Shown: positions 10,410 through 21,384 of the stretch, piece after piece
How positions within the stretch are numbered: the first letter of the stretch is position 1
Layout of the letters: the number at the start of each line of letters is the position of its first letter
DNA from: Tenrec ecaudatus
Lineage: Eukaryota; Chordata; Mammalia; Afrosoricida; Tenrecidae
Length of the DNA: 64,000 bases
Assembly (NCBI RefSeq): GCF_050624435.1
Contig: NC_134546.1
Location: 78,905,700-78,969,699 of the forward strand
Direction of reading: 5' to 3'
The notes under the pieces: generated by a model
The model's database searches: none
Seen by the model: only the letters and a program-made list of their open reading frames with translations
Told to the model about the DNA's origin: nothing
Made by a program: the position numbers and the translations under genes

Positions 10410-11415
10410 TTAGCTAAACTCAGCTTCTATCTCCACATAGAGTTAGCCTCTACTGAGTTATTTCTGATTACTGACTTGCAGTGTAAAGCAATGTAAGGAG
10501 TGTCAGACAGAGTAAGGTTGCTGACAGTCCCCTAGCCAATGCAGGGAGAGACAGCCTTTCAATTAAGAAGATACTTGGACATCAGAGGGTTCTGACCCAA
10601 TTTTGTATGCTTCTCCATTTGACAGCAGTGCATCTCTCCCAGTCAGGGTCCGTTCCTTTCCCTGCTCCTGGAGACCCACATTTGATTGTGTTTAATTGAT
10701 CTGCCTATTGTTATCTGTTTTTTTTTTAATTCTTTAAAGGTCAAAAGAACTACATGTTCGGCATATGAAGAGGCTTTCTGCCAAAATGAAGTCCTGACCT
10801 CAGTTATTGTTGATATTTAGTGTGTTTTTTTAACTGACCTTCGAAACTAATCATAGTTCAAGAAGCCTTCAAGAAAATTATTTACTTCCTCTCACAACAC
10901 AGTACCAGGAACAGTATGCTTTATATATATATATATATATACATGATTGTGCAGTTACTCAAATTTTATAAATAGCTAAGCAATCAGAATGCTCTTGTAA
11001 GTTCCTGGATTCCTCTGTATTTATACTCTCTGAAAATTTATTTTCATGTTAGTACTTTGTGAATCCTTAGAGGTACTACTGCCAACCCCTGGGTTGTTTT
11101 GGTACTCAAATAAATTCTTTAATTTTTAACAGAAACCCCAGTATGCTCTTTGATAGGAATGATGGAAGATAAATTGGTATGAATATTTTTTCTCATGACT
11201 GTCTATCAAGAACTGCTACATCCTGAAAGAAAGGAAAGAAAGAAGGTTGAAGAATGATAGATGGGAGTGAGAGAGTAATAAAGAAGCAAAAATTAATGGA
11301 AATAGAGTTTCCATCTTAAGGAAATTTTATTTTTATTAATCTAGTAGCTAATCACTGGTGACAAGGATGTATTTACCACAAATAAATTAGCCAAGAGGAA
11401 TCAGATTCCAGAATA
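10410..11415. other. AT-rich spacer with a short (TA)n run
   Basis: No gene recognised. A perfect (TA)10 run lies at 10922-10941. Confidence 0.5.
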
Positions 11416-11419
11416 AGAA

Positions 11420-12110
11420 CAATGAAGTTAATGGACATTCTGTGTGAGACCACTGTCCAACCTGCTTAACCCTGTAACACTGTAAATTTCACACTTGCCA
11501 AGGGACCTCCCCTGGAATATGGCATATTGACACACGATGATGAAATATATATACCTCATATAGTGCTGATAATTATTCTGTATTTTCCTTCACGATACTC
11601 TGTTGACACATTCTTTCTGGAAAAGTATACCATTCAACCAACCTACTATCAGCTATGTCTAAATATGCTGGGCAAACATGCAGAGAAAGGACATTCCCAA
11701 CCTCAGGTCGCCATGGAACCGAAGGACTTTGATCAAGGATCTAGAATGCGCTAGAAAGACATCGCCACATCAAACCAGAAGACATTTATAAGGAAGAATT
11801 ATGAAAAAGCCATCTCTTGTCAAAAGTCACATCCCCACCCTGATGCACACTCATGACTGTTGCTGTGAAATTGGTGCATATCCATTAACACCTACATATC
11901 CTTCATCTTGCATGTGACTAACACTATAAACTTCCCTTTTCCACTGTGTTTTTCCTTGAGGAGCTGGCCTTGGAGATTCTTCTGGCTCACTCCTTGCTTG
12001 TTCCAAGTAGAGCTTCCCTGTCTCATTTGTATGTAGCCCCCTATCTTTGTTTCTCAGCAGGAGTTGGATTGGTAACTTGGGACACAGTTCCTCTTGCTGT
12101 GTGTTTATTC
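11420..12110 (+). mobile_element. Possible degraded LTR
   Basis: TGTGAGACCACTGTCC near 11440 opens a stretch ending in pyrimidine-rich sequence (CTGGCTCACTCCTTGC, then CTTTGTTTCTCAGC) that resembles an LTR R/U5 end. The last ~110 bp recur at 1-100 upstream of V1, so that part predates the V6-unit duplication. No matching second LTR or internal region is seen, so this is tentative. Confidence 0.3.
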
Positions 12111-12189
12111 AAACATTACATATTCATCTCCATCTGCCCCTTCCCTGTTGCGCCCCTCTGCCCGAACGATTATTCTGGTAGGGCCTGTG

Positions 12190-12600
12190 AGGAGTACTGT
12201 TGTATGTTTTGACATATTTAAAAATTTTTTATCTTTGCATCTGCTCCAATTTATACCAACCCTGTGTCCAACAGAACAGAGCATGGTCTAATGTTGTGCC
12301 ACCATCACACTTGTTATGCTTGATCATGGCTATACCTGTTGTATCAATCCATGCCATTGAGGAGCTTTCTCTTCTTCACTTATCCTCAACTTTACTAAGC
12401 ATCTTGTCTTTTACCAGGTACTGCGCTCTCCTCATAGCATGACCAAAGGGTGTGAGGTGAAGTATCACCATCCTTGCTTCCAAGAAATTCTCTGGTTGTA
12501 CTTCCTCTAAGACAGATCAGTTTATTGTTACGACACCCTGTGGTATTTTCAATATTCTTAACCTACACTATCATCAAGGTCCACCAAGAACTTCTCCAGA
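12190..12600 (-). mobile_element. RTE/BovB-type LINE fragment, antisense
   Basis: Longer paralogue of the fragment at 340-655, with CAATCCATGCCATTGAGG, CTCAACTTTACTAAGCAT and TATTTTCAATATTCTTAAC. Here the RTE sequence continues past the point where the copy-1 version stops. This indicates that copy 1 lost sequence. Confidence 0.65.
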
Positions 12601-12824
12601 CATGCATATAATGTGATTAAAAACCCTGACCCGTGGCTGTTGTCATGGTTTCTTTAATCATCATCATGTCATCATAGTGCCATGTGATTTATATCCCTAG
12701 GGAAGAGATGTATCTAGTTATTAAATGAAAGTCCAAGGATTTAAAATAACCAGTTAGTCCTTGTCAGAAATATGAGGTCATCTGACTCAGAGTGTATTTA
12801 TAAAATGTGAGACTACCAAAATTC

Positions 12825-12895
12825 CTGACAGTGCTATTAACCATATAGGTTCTCTATGAGTCAGAAAAAAACTCAATGACAGTTTGGTCTTTGAG
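12825..12895 (+). mobile_element. AfroSINE-like 3' tail
   Basis: TTCTCTATGAGTCAGA followed by ACTCAATGACAGTTTGG resembles the RTE-derived tail of afrotherian SINEs (the CTATGAGTCGG...GGCAGTGGGTTTGG type). The tRNA-derived head is missing. Confidence 0.5.
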
Positions 12896-13288
12896 CAAAT
12901 ATTATTTGTTTACTTGCCTGTTGACTTGCTTGCTTGATTCAAAGATTTGTCCTCAGTGGAGAAGAGTCCTGGTGTGTCAATAGCTCTCAGATCTCACAAT
13001 GAAAATATGAAAGAAGGAATGAATAAATGAATGAAAATTTGATGTGTTCACATCAAAGAATACAGATAAACCTGGACTCTGGTTAATTTAAATAGCAAAT
13101 ACTTCAATCTGGGAAGATGCTAAATTGAGCCTATGCTTAGGCATCCAATAACCTCCATGTCTGCAAGCTGCCTTGGTTCAGCATGCAACAGGAGTCAGTC
13201 TTAGAGAAAACTGCTTTTGGAGTGGCAGGACCTATGTGCCCATGAGCTGTTCACAGTCTCCAGACCTTATCCAGCCACTGACACTCAT

Positions 13289-13321
13289 AGGCAAATCACT
13301 CACGTGATTTCCTGTTTAAAT
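13289..13321 (+). promoter_or_regulatory. V2 promoter: degenerate octamer, E-box and TTTAAAT box
   Basis: AGGCAAAT (13289-13296), the palindromic E-box CACGTG (13301-13306) and TTTAAAT (13315-13321) sit 60-92 bp upstream of the V2 ATG. V1 has CATGTG at the E-box position. Confidence 0.6.
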
Positions 13322-13380
13322 GCTGCCTCCCCATCAGGGGGCACATGCGACTGCTGAATCAGGGTGACTTTGCTCCAGAA

Positions 13381-13826
13381 ATGTCGGCTTCCTTCCTTCT
13401 TATCCTCATGGTGCTGGGTCTCCCATCGGGTCAGTGTTGGGGGATATGAAGTCCTTTACAGCAGATTTGCAGCAGATTGGATGTTCAATGTTTATTTCCT
13501 ATATCTCCAGGTGGCCTGGCGCAGGTGCAGCTGCAGGAATCTGGTCCTCAGATGGTGAAGCCTTCACAGACCCTCACTCTCAGCTGCACCATCACGGGGG
13601 ATTCTGTTTCCAGAACCAGTGCTACTTGGCATTGGATCAGGCAGCACTCTGGAAGTGGCCTTGAGTGGGTGGGAAGGACTTACTACAGATCAAAGTGGTA
13701 CAGAGATTATGCGCCATCTCTAAAAGGTCGTCTAATCATCAACCCAGACACATCCAAGAACCAATTCTCTCTGCAGCTGAGCGCTGTGACCACAGAGGAC
13801 ACGGCTGTGTTTTTCTGTGCAAGAGA
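13381..13826 (+). CDS. IGHV: V2: IGHV6-like immunoglobulin heavy variable gene, apparently functional
   Basis: Second IGHV6-like germline segment. Leader exon 13381-13429 (peptide begins [15 protein letters not shown]) ends at a GT donor. The V exon is 13511-13826 after a CTCCAG acceptor, with the mature start at 13522 ([16 protein letters not shown]). Conserved features are the first cysteine in LSCTITG, WHWIRQ, the [12 protein letters not shown]2 and [10 protein letters not shown]. The FR3 end is VFFCAR, so the usual tyrosines before the second cysteine (13816-13818) are phenylalanines, which is tolerated in some V domains. The frame is open across the junction. It differs from V1 mainly in CDR1, FR3 and FR2 positions and lies in a paralogous tandem unit. 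Confidence 0.92.
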
Positions 13827-13865
13827 CACAGTGAGGGAAAGTTTGTGTGGGCCCTCACATAAACC
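13827..13865 (+). promoter_or_regulatory. V2 recombination signal sequence (23-bp spacer)
   Basis: Heptamer CACAGTG (13827-13833), 23-bp spacer, nonamer ACATAAACC (13857-13865). The nonamer differs from that of V1 at one base. The spacer is clearly divergent from those of V1, V3 and V4. Confidence 0.93.
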
Positions 13866-13909
13866 TCCCTGAACAACAGCTGGAAGAAGGGAGATGCAGG
13901 GCGTTCAGA

Positions 13910-13923
13910 CCAGCAGGGGGCGA
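13910..13923 (+). promoter_or_regulatory. CTCF-like motif just 3' of the V2 RSS
   Basis: CCAGCAGGGGGCGA, 44 bp after the nonamer, is a near-consensus CTCF core in the same orientation as at V1. The V1 and V2 spacers and nonamers have drifted while this core has been retained. Confidence 0.6.
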
Positions 13924-14014
13924 GGATGCATAAACAGCACAGGCCCAGGATCCTGGAGCAGGTGCAGATGTGAGCACAGATCTAATAACTCAGTTCACTG
14001 CTTAAATCTATAGC

Positions 14015-14412
14015 ACAAGACTGTTTTGAAGTGTTGAAAAGCAAGACGTTATTTTGATGACTAAGGTAGGCTTCATCCAAGCCATGGTATTTTGAACCCC
14101 TGTATATGATGTGAAAATTGGACATCTAATAAAGAAGATCAAAGAAAAATTGATGCAGTTTTTACCTAGTGAAGAATATTGGAAGCATGATGGACTGCTA
14201 CAATAACAAACAGATCTATTTTGGATGAAGTACACCTATAATGTTCCTTAGATGTAGGAAAGACCTCATCTCACATATTATGGACATTTTATGAAGAGAG
14301 AGCAGACCTAGAGAAGGACATCATGCTTGATAAAGTACAGGGTGAGCACAAAAGAGCAGGGCCTCAGCAATATGACTGATCTAGTGCCTGCAACAATGGG
14401 CTCTGAGATAGT
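14015..14412 (+). mobile_element. RTE/BovB-type LINE ORF2 3' fragment, sense
   Basis: GTGTTGAAAAGCAAGACGTT, CATCCAAGCCATGGTATTTT, GAAGAATATTGGAAGCATG, GGACATCATGCTTGATAAAG and TGCAACAATGGGCTC follow RTE ORF2 order. Stops and gaps are present. It lies immediately after the V2 3' flank, where the flank shared by V1 and V4 is absent. Confidence 0.7.
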
Positions 14413-14414
14413 TA

Positions 14415-14917
14415 ATGTTTATTGTGCCAACCTGGCCGATAAACACATGTGGGGTTATCTGAAGGGTGGAGAGATAAATGGCTTGGTGAGCCTCACCTTT
14501 CGAGTTCTTGGGTCTCTTACTTTCTGATGATTGGACCATGGTACAGCTGCCTTAGCCTGTTCCCTGTTCCAGCTGGCAAGGTTCACTTCCTGCAAGACAT
14601 CACTGAGGAGAAGTCACATGGTCCTGTCCTCATGCAGCCCTGGGTGCTGGAACAACCATGTGGAGGCCCCTCCCAGTGCTGAGATGCTTACATGTTCACT
14701 GATTCAGCTTTCCTCCTGCAGTCAGTATCATTGTGTGTGTTTTGTGAGATGGAGGAGGACTGTGTTGATTGGTGTCGGACAAATGGGCTAATGTTGGACT
14801 TGGTTTGGGCAGTACTGGTTTGGGATGTTTTCTTGATGTGCACTTACCCTTTATATAAAACTCTTATACATATAAGTTTCTGTGGATTTGTTTCTCTAAA
14901 GTACCCAGAGTAATGCA
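14415..14917 (+). mobile_element. Family A repeat, sense
   Basis: Divergent member: TGTGCCAACCTGGCC near the 5' end, then CATGCAGCCCTGGGTGCTGG, CAAATGGGCTAATGTTGGAC, CCTTTATATAAAACTCTTAT and TTTGTTTCTCTAAAGTACCC. No coding sequence. Confidence 0.6.
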
Positions 14918-14954
14918 GTCTCCATCATAGGAACTTGCGAGGATGGAGCAGGAT

Positions 14955-15030
14955 CACAAGGCAGTTCATTCTGAGGTAAGCAGGGTCACGAGTCAGAACA
15001 CACTTGAAAGCACCTACCTACATGATCAGC
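14955..15030 (+). mobile_element. AfroSINE/RTE-type tail fragment
   Basis: GGCAGTTCATTCTGAGGTAA followed by CAGGGTCACGAGTCAGAA corresponds to the GGCAGTTCTACTCTG...GGGTCGC.ATGAGTCGGAA tail of afrotherian SINE/RTE elements. Confidence 0.45.
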
Positions 15031-15520
15031 AGTTTATGGGTATGTAATGCCCATTCTGGTTTCTCCGTTTTAGTATTTGCAAGATACTAATTTTGTGGTT
15101 CATTAATTCTATGATTTGTATCAGAGAATTCTCTAGGATGCTTTTTCTTTTTTGGAGTAATTTGAAAAGTATTGCTGCTAATTCTTAACTATGTGGTCAT
15201 GATCCTAGATGTTTTGAGAAATCATTTACTGCTTATTCTGATTCTGTATTTCTCATTGTGTGAGGATTTTAGGTTATGAGTTTAATGCAGTTAATCATTT
15301 TATGTAGCTTTATAAGATAGCTTTGTATTTTTCATCTAAAAGAACATTTCATGATCAATCCTTTAGCACAATGCAGTCATTGTTACTTTAGTAAGCATAA
15401 ACCTCCACGAACGACTAGACAAAATGACTTTTATTGAACTTTAAATACTAACAATGAATTCAAAAATGAAGAAAATAATGGATTTCTATGAACTGCCAGC
15501 GCCTAAAGTTGATCATGTGT
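15031..15520. other. AT-rich spacer, nothing recognised
   Basis: Non-coding sequence without a recognisable gene or repeat. Confidence 0.45.
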
Positions 15521-15524
15521 TGTA

Positions 15525-15955
15525 GTCGTTGGATAGTTTCATGTCAACTTGAAGATACATAAAAGTGTAGGGGTAGAGTCTATCCCATCAGGCTGGTTAC
15601 AGCATGATGGCACCTCCTTGTGGGCACGGCATTCTCATAAGTAGGGCTCGGGGAAGCTCTCCATACCCCACATTCTTCCTTCAGCTTCCTGCGTTCAGAC
15701 ATTGATTGCTACCAGAGTACTGGAGATGCACCTGCACTGTTGGATGCACATGTCATTGCAGCAACAGGACTGTGACATTCCTGTATTCTGAGTCATTGCA
15801 TGTTGCTTCATGAGTCTGCGGAGGGACTTATGGATTAGTATTGGACTTTGCGTGGATGTTTTGCTGACATAAATTCAGTCCTTTATATAAAGCCTTTCTT
15901 ATACATATGTGTCACTGGAGTCGTTTCTCTAGTCCACCCAACCTAACATATATGT
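15525..15955 (+). mobile_element. Family A repeat, sense
   Basis: TGTAGTCGTTGGATAGTTTC, ATGTCAACTTGAAGATAC, TGCTTCATGAGTCTG, GTCCTTTATATAAAGCC and CTCTAGTCCACCCAACCTAA in order. It has one of the clearer 3' ends of the family. Confidence 0.65.
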
Positions 15956-16221
15956 GCTATTAAGTTTCATTAGAAATTACTTGTGAGTGCTATATAAATA
16001 TCGATAGCAAAGAATCAGCAGCTGGCAAGTGCAACCTTGGTGGTAGAAAGGATCCTTTAGATTTCCTCAAGAAAATGAACAACACAGGCATATAGTCAAT
16101 GATATTCATTTAGAGAATTTGTAATACATGGGTTCCTCACAAGCAAAACTCAGGGAACTGGAAAAGGCTCCAACAATCTTATTTACCGAATTTTCTACAG
16201 AGAAGATTAAATCTGGGTCTA

Positions 16222-16740
16222 GTTGGGTGATGATGACATAATCTTGCATCAACTTGATAAATATGTGTAGGGGCGGAAACTAACTTGCCTCTCAAGTCAC
16301 AGCCTGATGATGCCTCGTTCTGGGTGTGGCCTGCACAGGAAGATTCCGGACACTTCCTCTACTTCTCCCTATAAGTGGGCCACACACTCTCTCTACTGCA
16401 CCTTCCTGTTGACAAAGCATGTTGGGCCACGCTGAGACCTGAGTGAGCCAATGGTGGAGACCTGGGCCAGCCCTGTGATGCTTCCACTGCCATGGGATCC
16501 ACAAGACTTTTCACCCAGCAACATGTGGTATTTCTGCATCATTGCATGTGGCTGCATGTGTCTGAAGAGAGATGTATGGACTAATTATGGACTGAAAGGC
16601 TAACATCAGACTTAAGAATTTGACCTGGACTGGGCTGGGATTTTTTTCTCGATTTACAATTACTATTTGATATAAAGCTCTTTCTTACAATAAATGGGTG
16701 TCTATAAATTGGTTTCTCTAGTGAACCCGGCCTAACACAG
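16222..16740 (+). mobile_element. Family A repeat, sense
   Basis: TTGCATCAACTTGATAAATA, TTTCTGCATCATTGCATG, GACCTGGACTGGGCTGGG, TTGATATAAAGCTC and GAACCCGGCCTAACACAG in order, ending at the CA-type terminus. Confidence 0.65.
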
Positions 16741-16744
16741 TTGG

Positions 16745-17090
16745 AATCATTGAACTAAGTGGCAAAAATATCACTTTAGACCTAGAGGCTTTTCTCTCAC
16801 TTGCCCTTTATGTCCCCTCTTACTGACAAACCTTCGAAGCTGTGCAGCTTGGAGCTCCTGAATGGAGTCTGGAAATGGCTGTGAGTGTTGACTGCTTTAG
16901 GTTGTAAATGGCAACAAGAGGTATGAAAGGGAGATGCTATTGAATCAAGATTCATCAGCCAATAGTTCTTTTAATTCACTGTTTCATAAGGCCAGAGACT
17001 ACTGATTTTCACATGTTTACTCAAAAGTTCATACTTAATAAACTCACCAATATTTTCCTATTTTCTCTCAGATGCATTTTCTGGACCTAG
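16745..17090. other. Spacer, nothing recognised
   Basis: Non-coding, no recognisable gene or repeat. Confidence 0.4.
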
Positions 17091-17094
17091 CTCT

Positions 17095-17300
17095 CAAACT
17101 CAGCCCAACTTCCATCAAGTCAACTCTTAATCTTAGTGACCCTGTTGGGCAAGGTAGAATTGCTCCCTAAGGCTTGTTAGGTTGTGAATATTTACCAGAG
17201 GAGACAGACTTATCATTCTCCCCATAAACTAGTGGTAGGTTGAAATTAGCAGCCCATTGAGTGCCTGGCTCAGCAGGAATTAGTGTGTGAAAAGTCTGGG
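17095..17300 (-). mobile_element. AfroSINE-like element, antisense
   Basis: CAAGTCAACTCTTAATCTTA then GTGACCCTGTTGGGCAAGGT is the reverse of the SINE tail (ATGAGTCGG..TCGACT type). It is followed by the antisense body (ACTAGTGGTAGGTTGAAA) and GCAGCCCATTGAGTGCCTGG. Confidence 0.55.
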
Positions 17301-17808
17301 TACTAGGGTTTCTATAGTTCATACCTGTCTAGTGCTATTCCAACTGATGTATTTAAATATGTCTGAGATCATTGGGTGGCTGTAGACAAGTTATCTAAAT
17401 CATACACTAATTTCAGTCTCTTAAGGTGACTTCAAATTAAAATTCCAATCTAAACAGTGGAGAGGGGATATGTCAGAATAATTAGATTTAAGGAAGTTAT
17501 GAAGATTGTTATTTTTGAGGCCAAAGAAGTAAACCTGATAGGTCTTCTCTTAGCAAGCAGCACAAACCTCATGTCTAGTTATGGAGTAGTTTTAAGAAAA
17601 AAAAGTACTTGGTGATTTTATATTTTGAAAAATAATCCTGGGAATTATTTCCATCACAATAATCTCCCTGCTCATCCTTATATCTAGTCCCTTGCAAATG
17701 ACATGGGTGTGGAGCTTGTTAGTTCCCCTGTGGAGGACAACCTATTGCTGAAAAGTTAGATCTGGCATTCCTATGCAGGATAGAACTTCATAAATCTATA
17801 CATGCATG

Positions 17809-17847
<39 letters not shown>

Positions 17848-18545
17848 GAACCCTCAAAATACAGTCAGTCTTATGACATGAATGCACCAAAGCCTTTGAG
17901 AGCTTCATATACTGAGGTTGCATGATTAAATGAGAAACTTCAATAAAAATAATGTTGTTACATAAACTTATCTATAATCGAAGACGTTGGTTGACTGAGT
18001 CCTTGAATCTGGGGTGTCGGGACTATAGACTCGATACCACTAGAGTCTGTTGGCATAACCCAATCGACAAAGACAATGATACAACTTTACCTTTGAGTGC
18101 AGGGCTACACAGATTTTGAAAATATGTGGAACAACACACACAAGCATTAAAAGGACAGGTGCACTGGTTGTAAATAGACTCATGGAACCCCAGAGATTAG
18201 AGCTCTTAGTCAGCCTTCAGGTGTGGAAAGGAACTCACCTCATTGGCTAAATTTTCAGCTAAACAAAGGAGATCTGTAAGATGATGGATAATACTCGAGA
18301 AGTATGTAATCAGAATAATCAATCATTTGCAAAGCTCACCATCTTCTCAAGTACAAAGTTCTAAAGGTTGACATGTGAAGAAAGATGGAGAAATTTGAAG
18401 CATAGTTATAATGATTTCATGTAGACTTCATTCAGTAAAGCACCTTCAACGAACTCTATTTTGGAAGGTAATTTTACTAAGGACATTATAAAACAACTTC
18501 GGTTATACCAGGGATTAAATTAAACAATTATTTAATAAATAAATA
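17301..18545. other. Spacer with a (CA)n microsatellite
   Basis: No gene recognised. A perfect CA run occupies 17815-17846, preceded by CGCG. Confidence 0.5.
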
Positions 18546-18551
18546 TTTTCT

Positions 18552-18690
18552 TTTTTATTAAAAGATCATTTTATTGACTCTTACAGCTCTTATAACAATT
18601 CATAATCAATTGTATCAAATATATTTGTACATATGTTGTCATCATTATTTTCTAAACATTTCATTTCTATTGAGTCCTTGGTATCAGATA
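18552..18690 (-). mobile_element. Short family L 3' end, antisense
   Basis: TTTTATTGACTCTTACAGCT, CTTATAACAATTCATAATC and TTGTACATATGTTGTCATC are the antisense tail. ATAAATAT flanks both sides (about 18538 and 18690) as a possible TSD. Confidence 0.6.
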
Positions 18691-18699
18691 AATATATAT

Positions 18700-19185
18700 T
18701 GTCTGCATGCCAAATTTTATGTTTGAGTCAGTGGTGGGGTGGTTAGAGTGTGAGTAATATTTTATATTATATTGTAAATCTACCTGACTACACAAAATCT
18801 ATGAAAACCATAAGGGAGATGATAAAACCAACCAGGAGAAAATGGTGAAGAAATAGTGAAATGTAATTGTCATATTTCTAAGTTATAGAGCAAATAGTAT
18901 TAGAAGAGTAAAATAATTAAATGTTTCTAAAAGACTTCGAAAATGGAAAAGTCTACCATGAAACTTACAACATTTTTAGTGTTTTAACTTTGTCACTGTA
19001 GATCAATACAAGCTAAACCCTCCCATTGCTGTTGTAGAACAATCATATGTACAATAGAAGCAAATATCACCTAGTCCTACACAATCCTTCAGAAAACAAA
19101 TTGAGTGAGACTCTCAAGGAGATGCACTGACACATGACTGAAGTAATGGGCTCAAATAGAACCTTGGTGAGGAAGGCATCACCTG
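18700..19185. other. Spacer, nothing recognised
   Basis: AT-rich non-coding sequence leading into a V relic. Confidence 0.4.
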
Positions 19186-19189
19186 GTCA

Positions 19190-19480
19190 CTATTTACTTC
19201 TACTGTATGCAGGCTCACAGTGAATCCGACCTGAGTACAGGGCACTGGACAATTACACAGCCTCATCATAACGGTATCTGCTAGGTTTGAGCCTGCTGCT
19301 GCAGTCACTGTATCAAGCTGTACTCTAGAGGACTATACAGAAGGAAGCGTCTTCTCCATGGTAATTTCAGTCAGCCCAGCATCTCTGCAGGTGATCAGCC
19401 TGCAGTCTGCGGACTCTGCCACCTATGACTATGCGGGAAACCCAGTGAAAACCCACATCCTGAAAATGTCAGACACCCAG
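19190..19480 (+). pseudogene. IGHV: Clan I (IGHV1/IGHV7-like) V relic with degenerate RSS
   Basis: The 3' half is readable: GCGTCTTCTCCATGG and ATCTCTGCAGGTGATCAGCC match an IGHV7-type FR3, followed by GACTCTGCCACCTATGACTA, where the second cysteine is lost. Behind it come CCCAGTG (a degraded heptamer), AAAACCCACATCCTGA and TCAGACACC, the spacer and nonamer of IGHV1/7-type signals. The heptamer-to-nonamer distance in that alignment is about 21 bp, suggesting a 2-bp loss. FR1 and CDR1 are replaced by unrelated sequence. It is the only V relic here whose FR3 and RSS I can assign to clan I with any confidence. Confidence 0.65.
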
Positions 19481-19674
19481 GGAGAAGGAAGCTGGGCGCG
19501 AGAGAGGGAATAACTTTGACAATGTGCTTGCTATCCTTCCTTTTAAATTCTTACTATTAGTGGTTAAAGCTTAGTGAAAAAAGGAAGCTTTCATTTCTGT
19601 GAAATATTTTCAGTTTGGGGCTGTTAAACCAGCTCCACAAAATGTGGGGAACGTGCTCTTTGACTCAAATCAGA

Positions 19675-19840
19675 CAACTGGGCCATAAACACAGTCACCG
19701 AGTCAATTCCTACTCACAGGGGCACTGTAGGGTCTGGATTGTAAATCCTTAGGAGGCAGACCCTTTAACCATTCTTCCTAGAATCTGGATTTCAGGCAGT
19801 TCATGCCCTACCCACCATGGCACCAGGGTTTCTAATATTA
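19675..19840 (-). mobile_element. AfroSINE-like element, antisense
   Basis: CACCGAGTCAATTCCTACTC (antisense tail), GTAAATCCTTAGGAGGCAGA (antisense body) and CCACCATGGCACCAGGGTTT (antisense of the GCCCTGGTGGCGCAGTGG-type start) are in the right order for a full-length antisense SINE. Confidence 0.7.
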
Positions 19841-19844
19841 TTCC

Positions 19845-20715
19845 CATCAAGTCCCTCCAGGACAGTCATTTATGTGTACTCTATACATGCCTAAAACCAT
19901 TGGAGAAACCACAAAACTCATCATGACAGAGACCTAGAGAACCTCATGCTGAGTGAAAGTGGTCAATCTCAAAAGAGCAAATATTGTATGACATCACTAT
20001 CAGCAAAGACACAAAGGCAGAGCCTGACACCTGCCCTTAGATGATGCAATCATTTAGTATGATTACATACCCCAGGCATTGTTGTGACATGACTTGTTAA
20101 TGATAATATACTATTTATCACTTGCTCAGTTGTACATCTTAAAAGAAATACCATCTCTTTAGTTGATGCTCCACCTCAGATGGGGACATTTTCTCACTAA
20201 GCAGGTATGTGAAAGACCGAATAGCTCCAGCCACTCAGCAGCATCTCAGGGTTACCCCAACTTAAAAGAGAGTCTCCTACAATGCTAATACTAAAGGAAC
20301 TGAATTCTTCCATTGAACTTAAAGCTGAAACTCCCTGCATGGGAGGTGCAGGTGATTGCTATTCCAAAGTCACAAGCTTCAGAGTATGAGCCAAGGATTT
20401 CAAATGGTAAAGCTCAGAGCATCAGAGAGAATGGTATTAGAGGTTCAATTGTGTGACTATCAGTGTTGAAGGTCTCCCTTGGCTTTTCTTGGCTTTGGAC
20501 TCTCTAGTCCACCCACCTGCCATGGCCCAAAGCAAAAAAAACAAAACAAAAAAAACACAACAAAATACTTCACCTGATGTTTCAACGCTCTCAAATGAAA
20601 TCTAGGGGTTATTATATTTGATTATTGTTTCTTATGGAACGGAGCTTTGTTAAAGGGAGAGATGATTAGTCTAATTTTCTGACTTGGCATCCTTCTTAAG
20701 GGGGCTTTTTGAATC
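19845..20715. other. Spacer upstream of duplicon unit 1
   Basis: No gene recognised. Contains an A-rich run (20535-20565). Confidence 0.4.
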
Positions 20716-21384
20716 TATTTCTGAGGTGTGGTCTTGCAAGCATCCATATTTCTCCCTCAGGCATAATAATGGACCCAGGAAAAATGTATGACTCCCTTCT
20801 AGGATATAGTTTTTCTCTCTCTATTTTCTTAACCCTGTTATTCAGTCCCCAGTTGCCACCACACACCCCCAGCTGCAGTAGTTAACCACATGTGACCATA
20901 ACTTTCTGTGTTGGTGTCTTTTGCTTGTGCACTTAGGCATTTCTCTCCTATGGATAAGAGAGATTATATTCTGGTAAAAATCCTTATGGTTTCCCATGTT
21001 CCTCTTAGTCTCTGTGAGGTCTCACGGGTAAACTTGTATAATAGGAAATCATATATATTTCCAAATATTATAATTGCCTACTACTTCCCTCAGGACAGCC
21101 ATATCTTCCCCTTAGTTATCTTTCTAATAAAAGGATACACAACAGGGCACATTGCTCTGCTGATGAAAAACAGCCTAAACCAACCCTTCAACTCTAGGAG
21201 AGAAGTCACAGCCATGGGCTGCCCAGGTCTCCCCATTCACTTAACAGGTATGATTATACACAAGTCCCATTGGAGTTTACTGGCTTGAGATTCCCTGTTT
21301 TCAATTTTAAAAATGAAAGAAGCTGATAAACAAAACAGATAAACAATGGATAGGTGTTATGGCAGGATGTCTTTGCATTTGCAG

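Larger units (their letters stand above)
11985..13960 (+). repeat. Tandem V6 unit, copy 2 (paralogue of 1-1430)
   Basis: Contains the LTR-like tail, the RTE fragment, about 640 bp absent from copy 1, then the promoter, V2, RSS and CTCF-like motif in the same order as copy 1. Similarity between the two copies is highest across promoter and V exon. Confidence 0.75.

Noticed and set aside
11946..12291. Short open frames near an LTR-like stretch
   Set aside because: They cover LTR-like and antisense RTE sequence and are not conserved in the paralogous copy near position 1.
14000..20700. D or J segments
   Set aside because: No 12-bp-spacer RSS pairs and no W-G-x-G J motif were seen here or elsewhere in the window.
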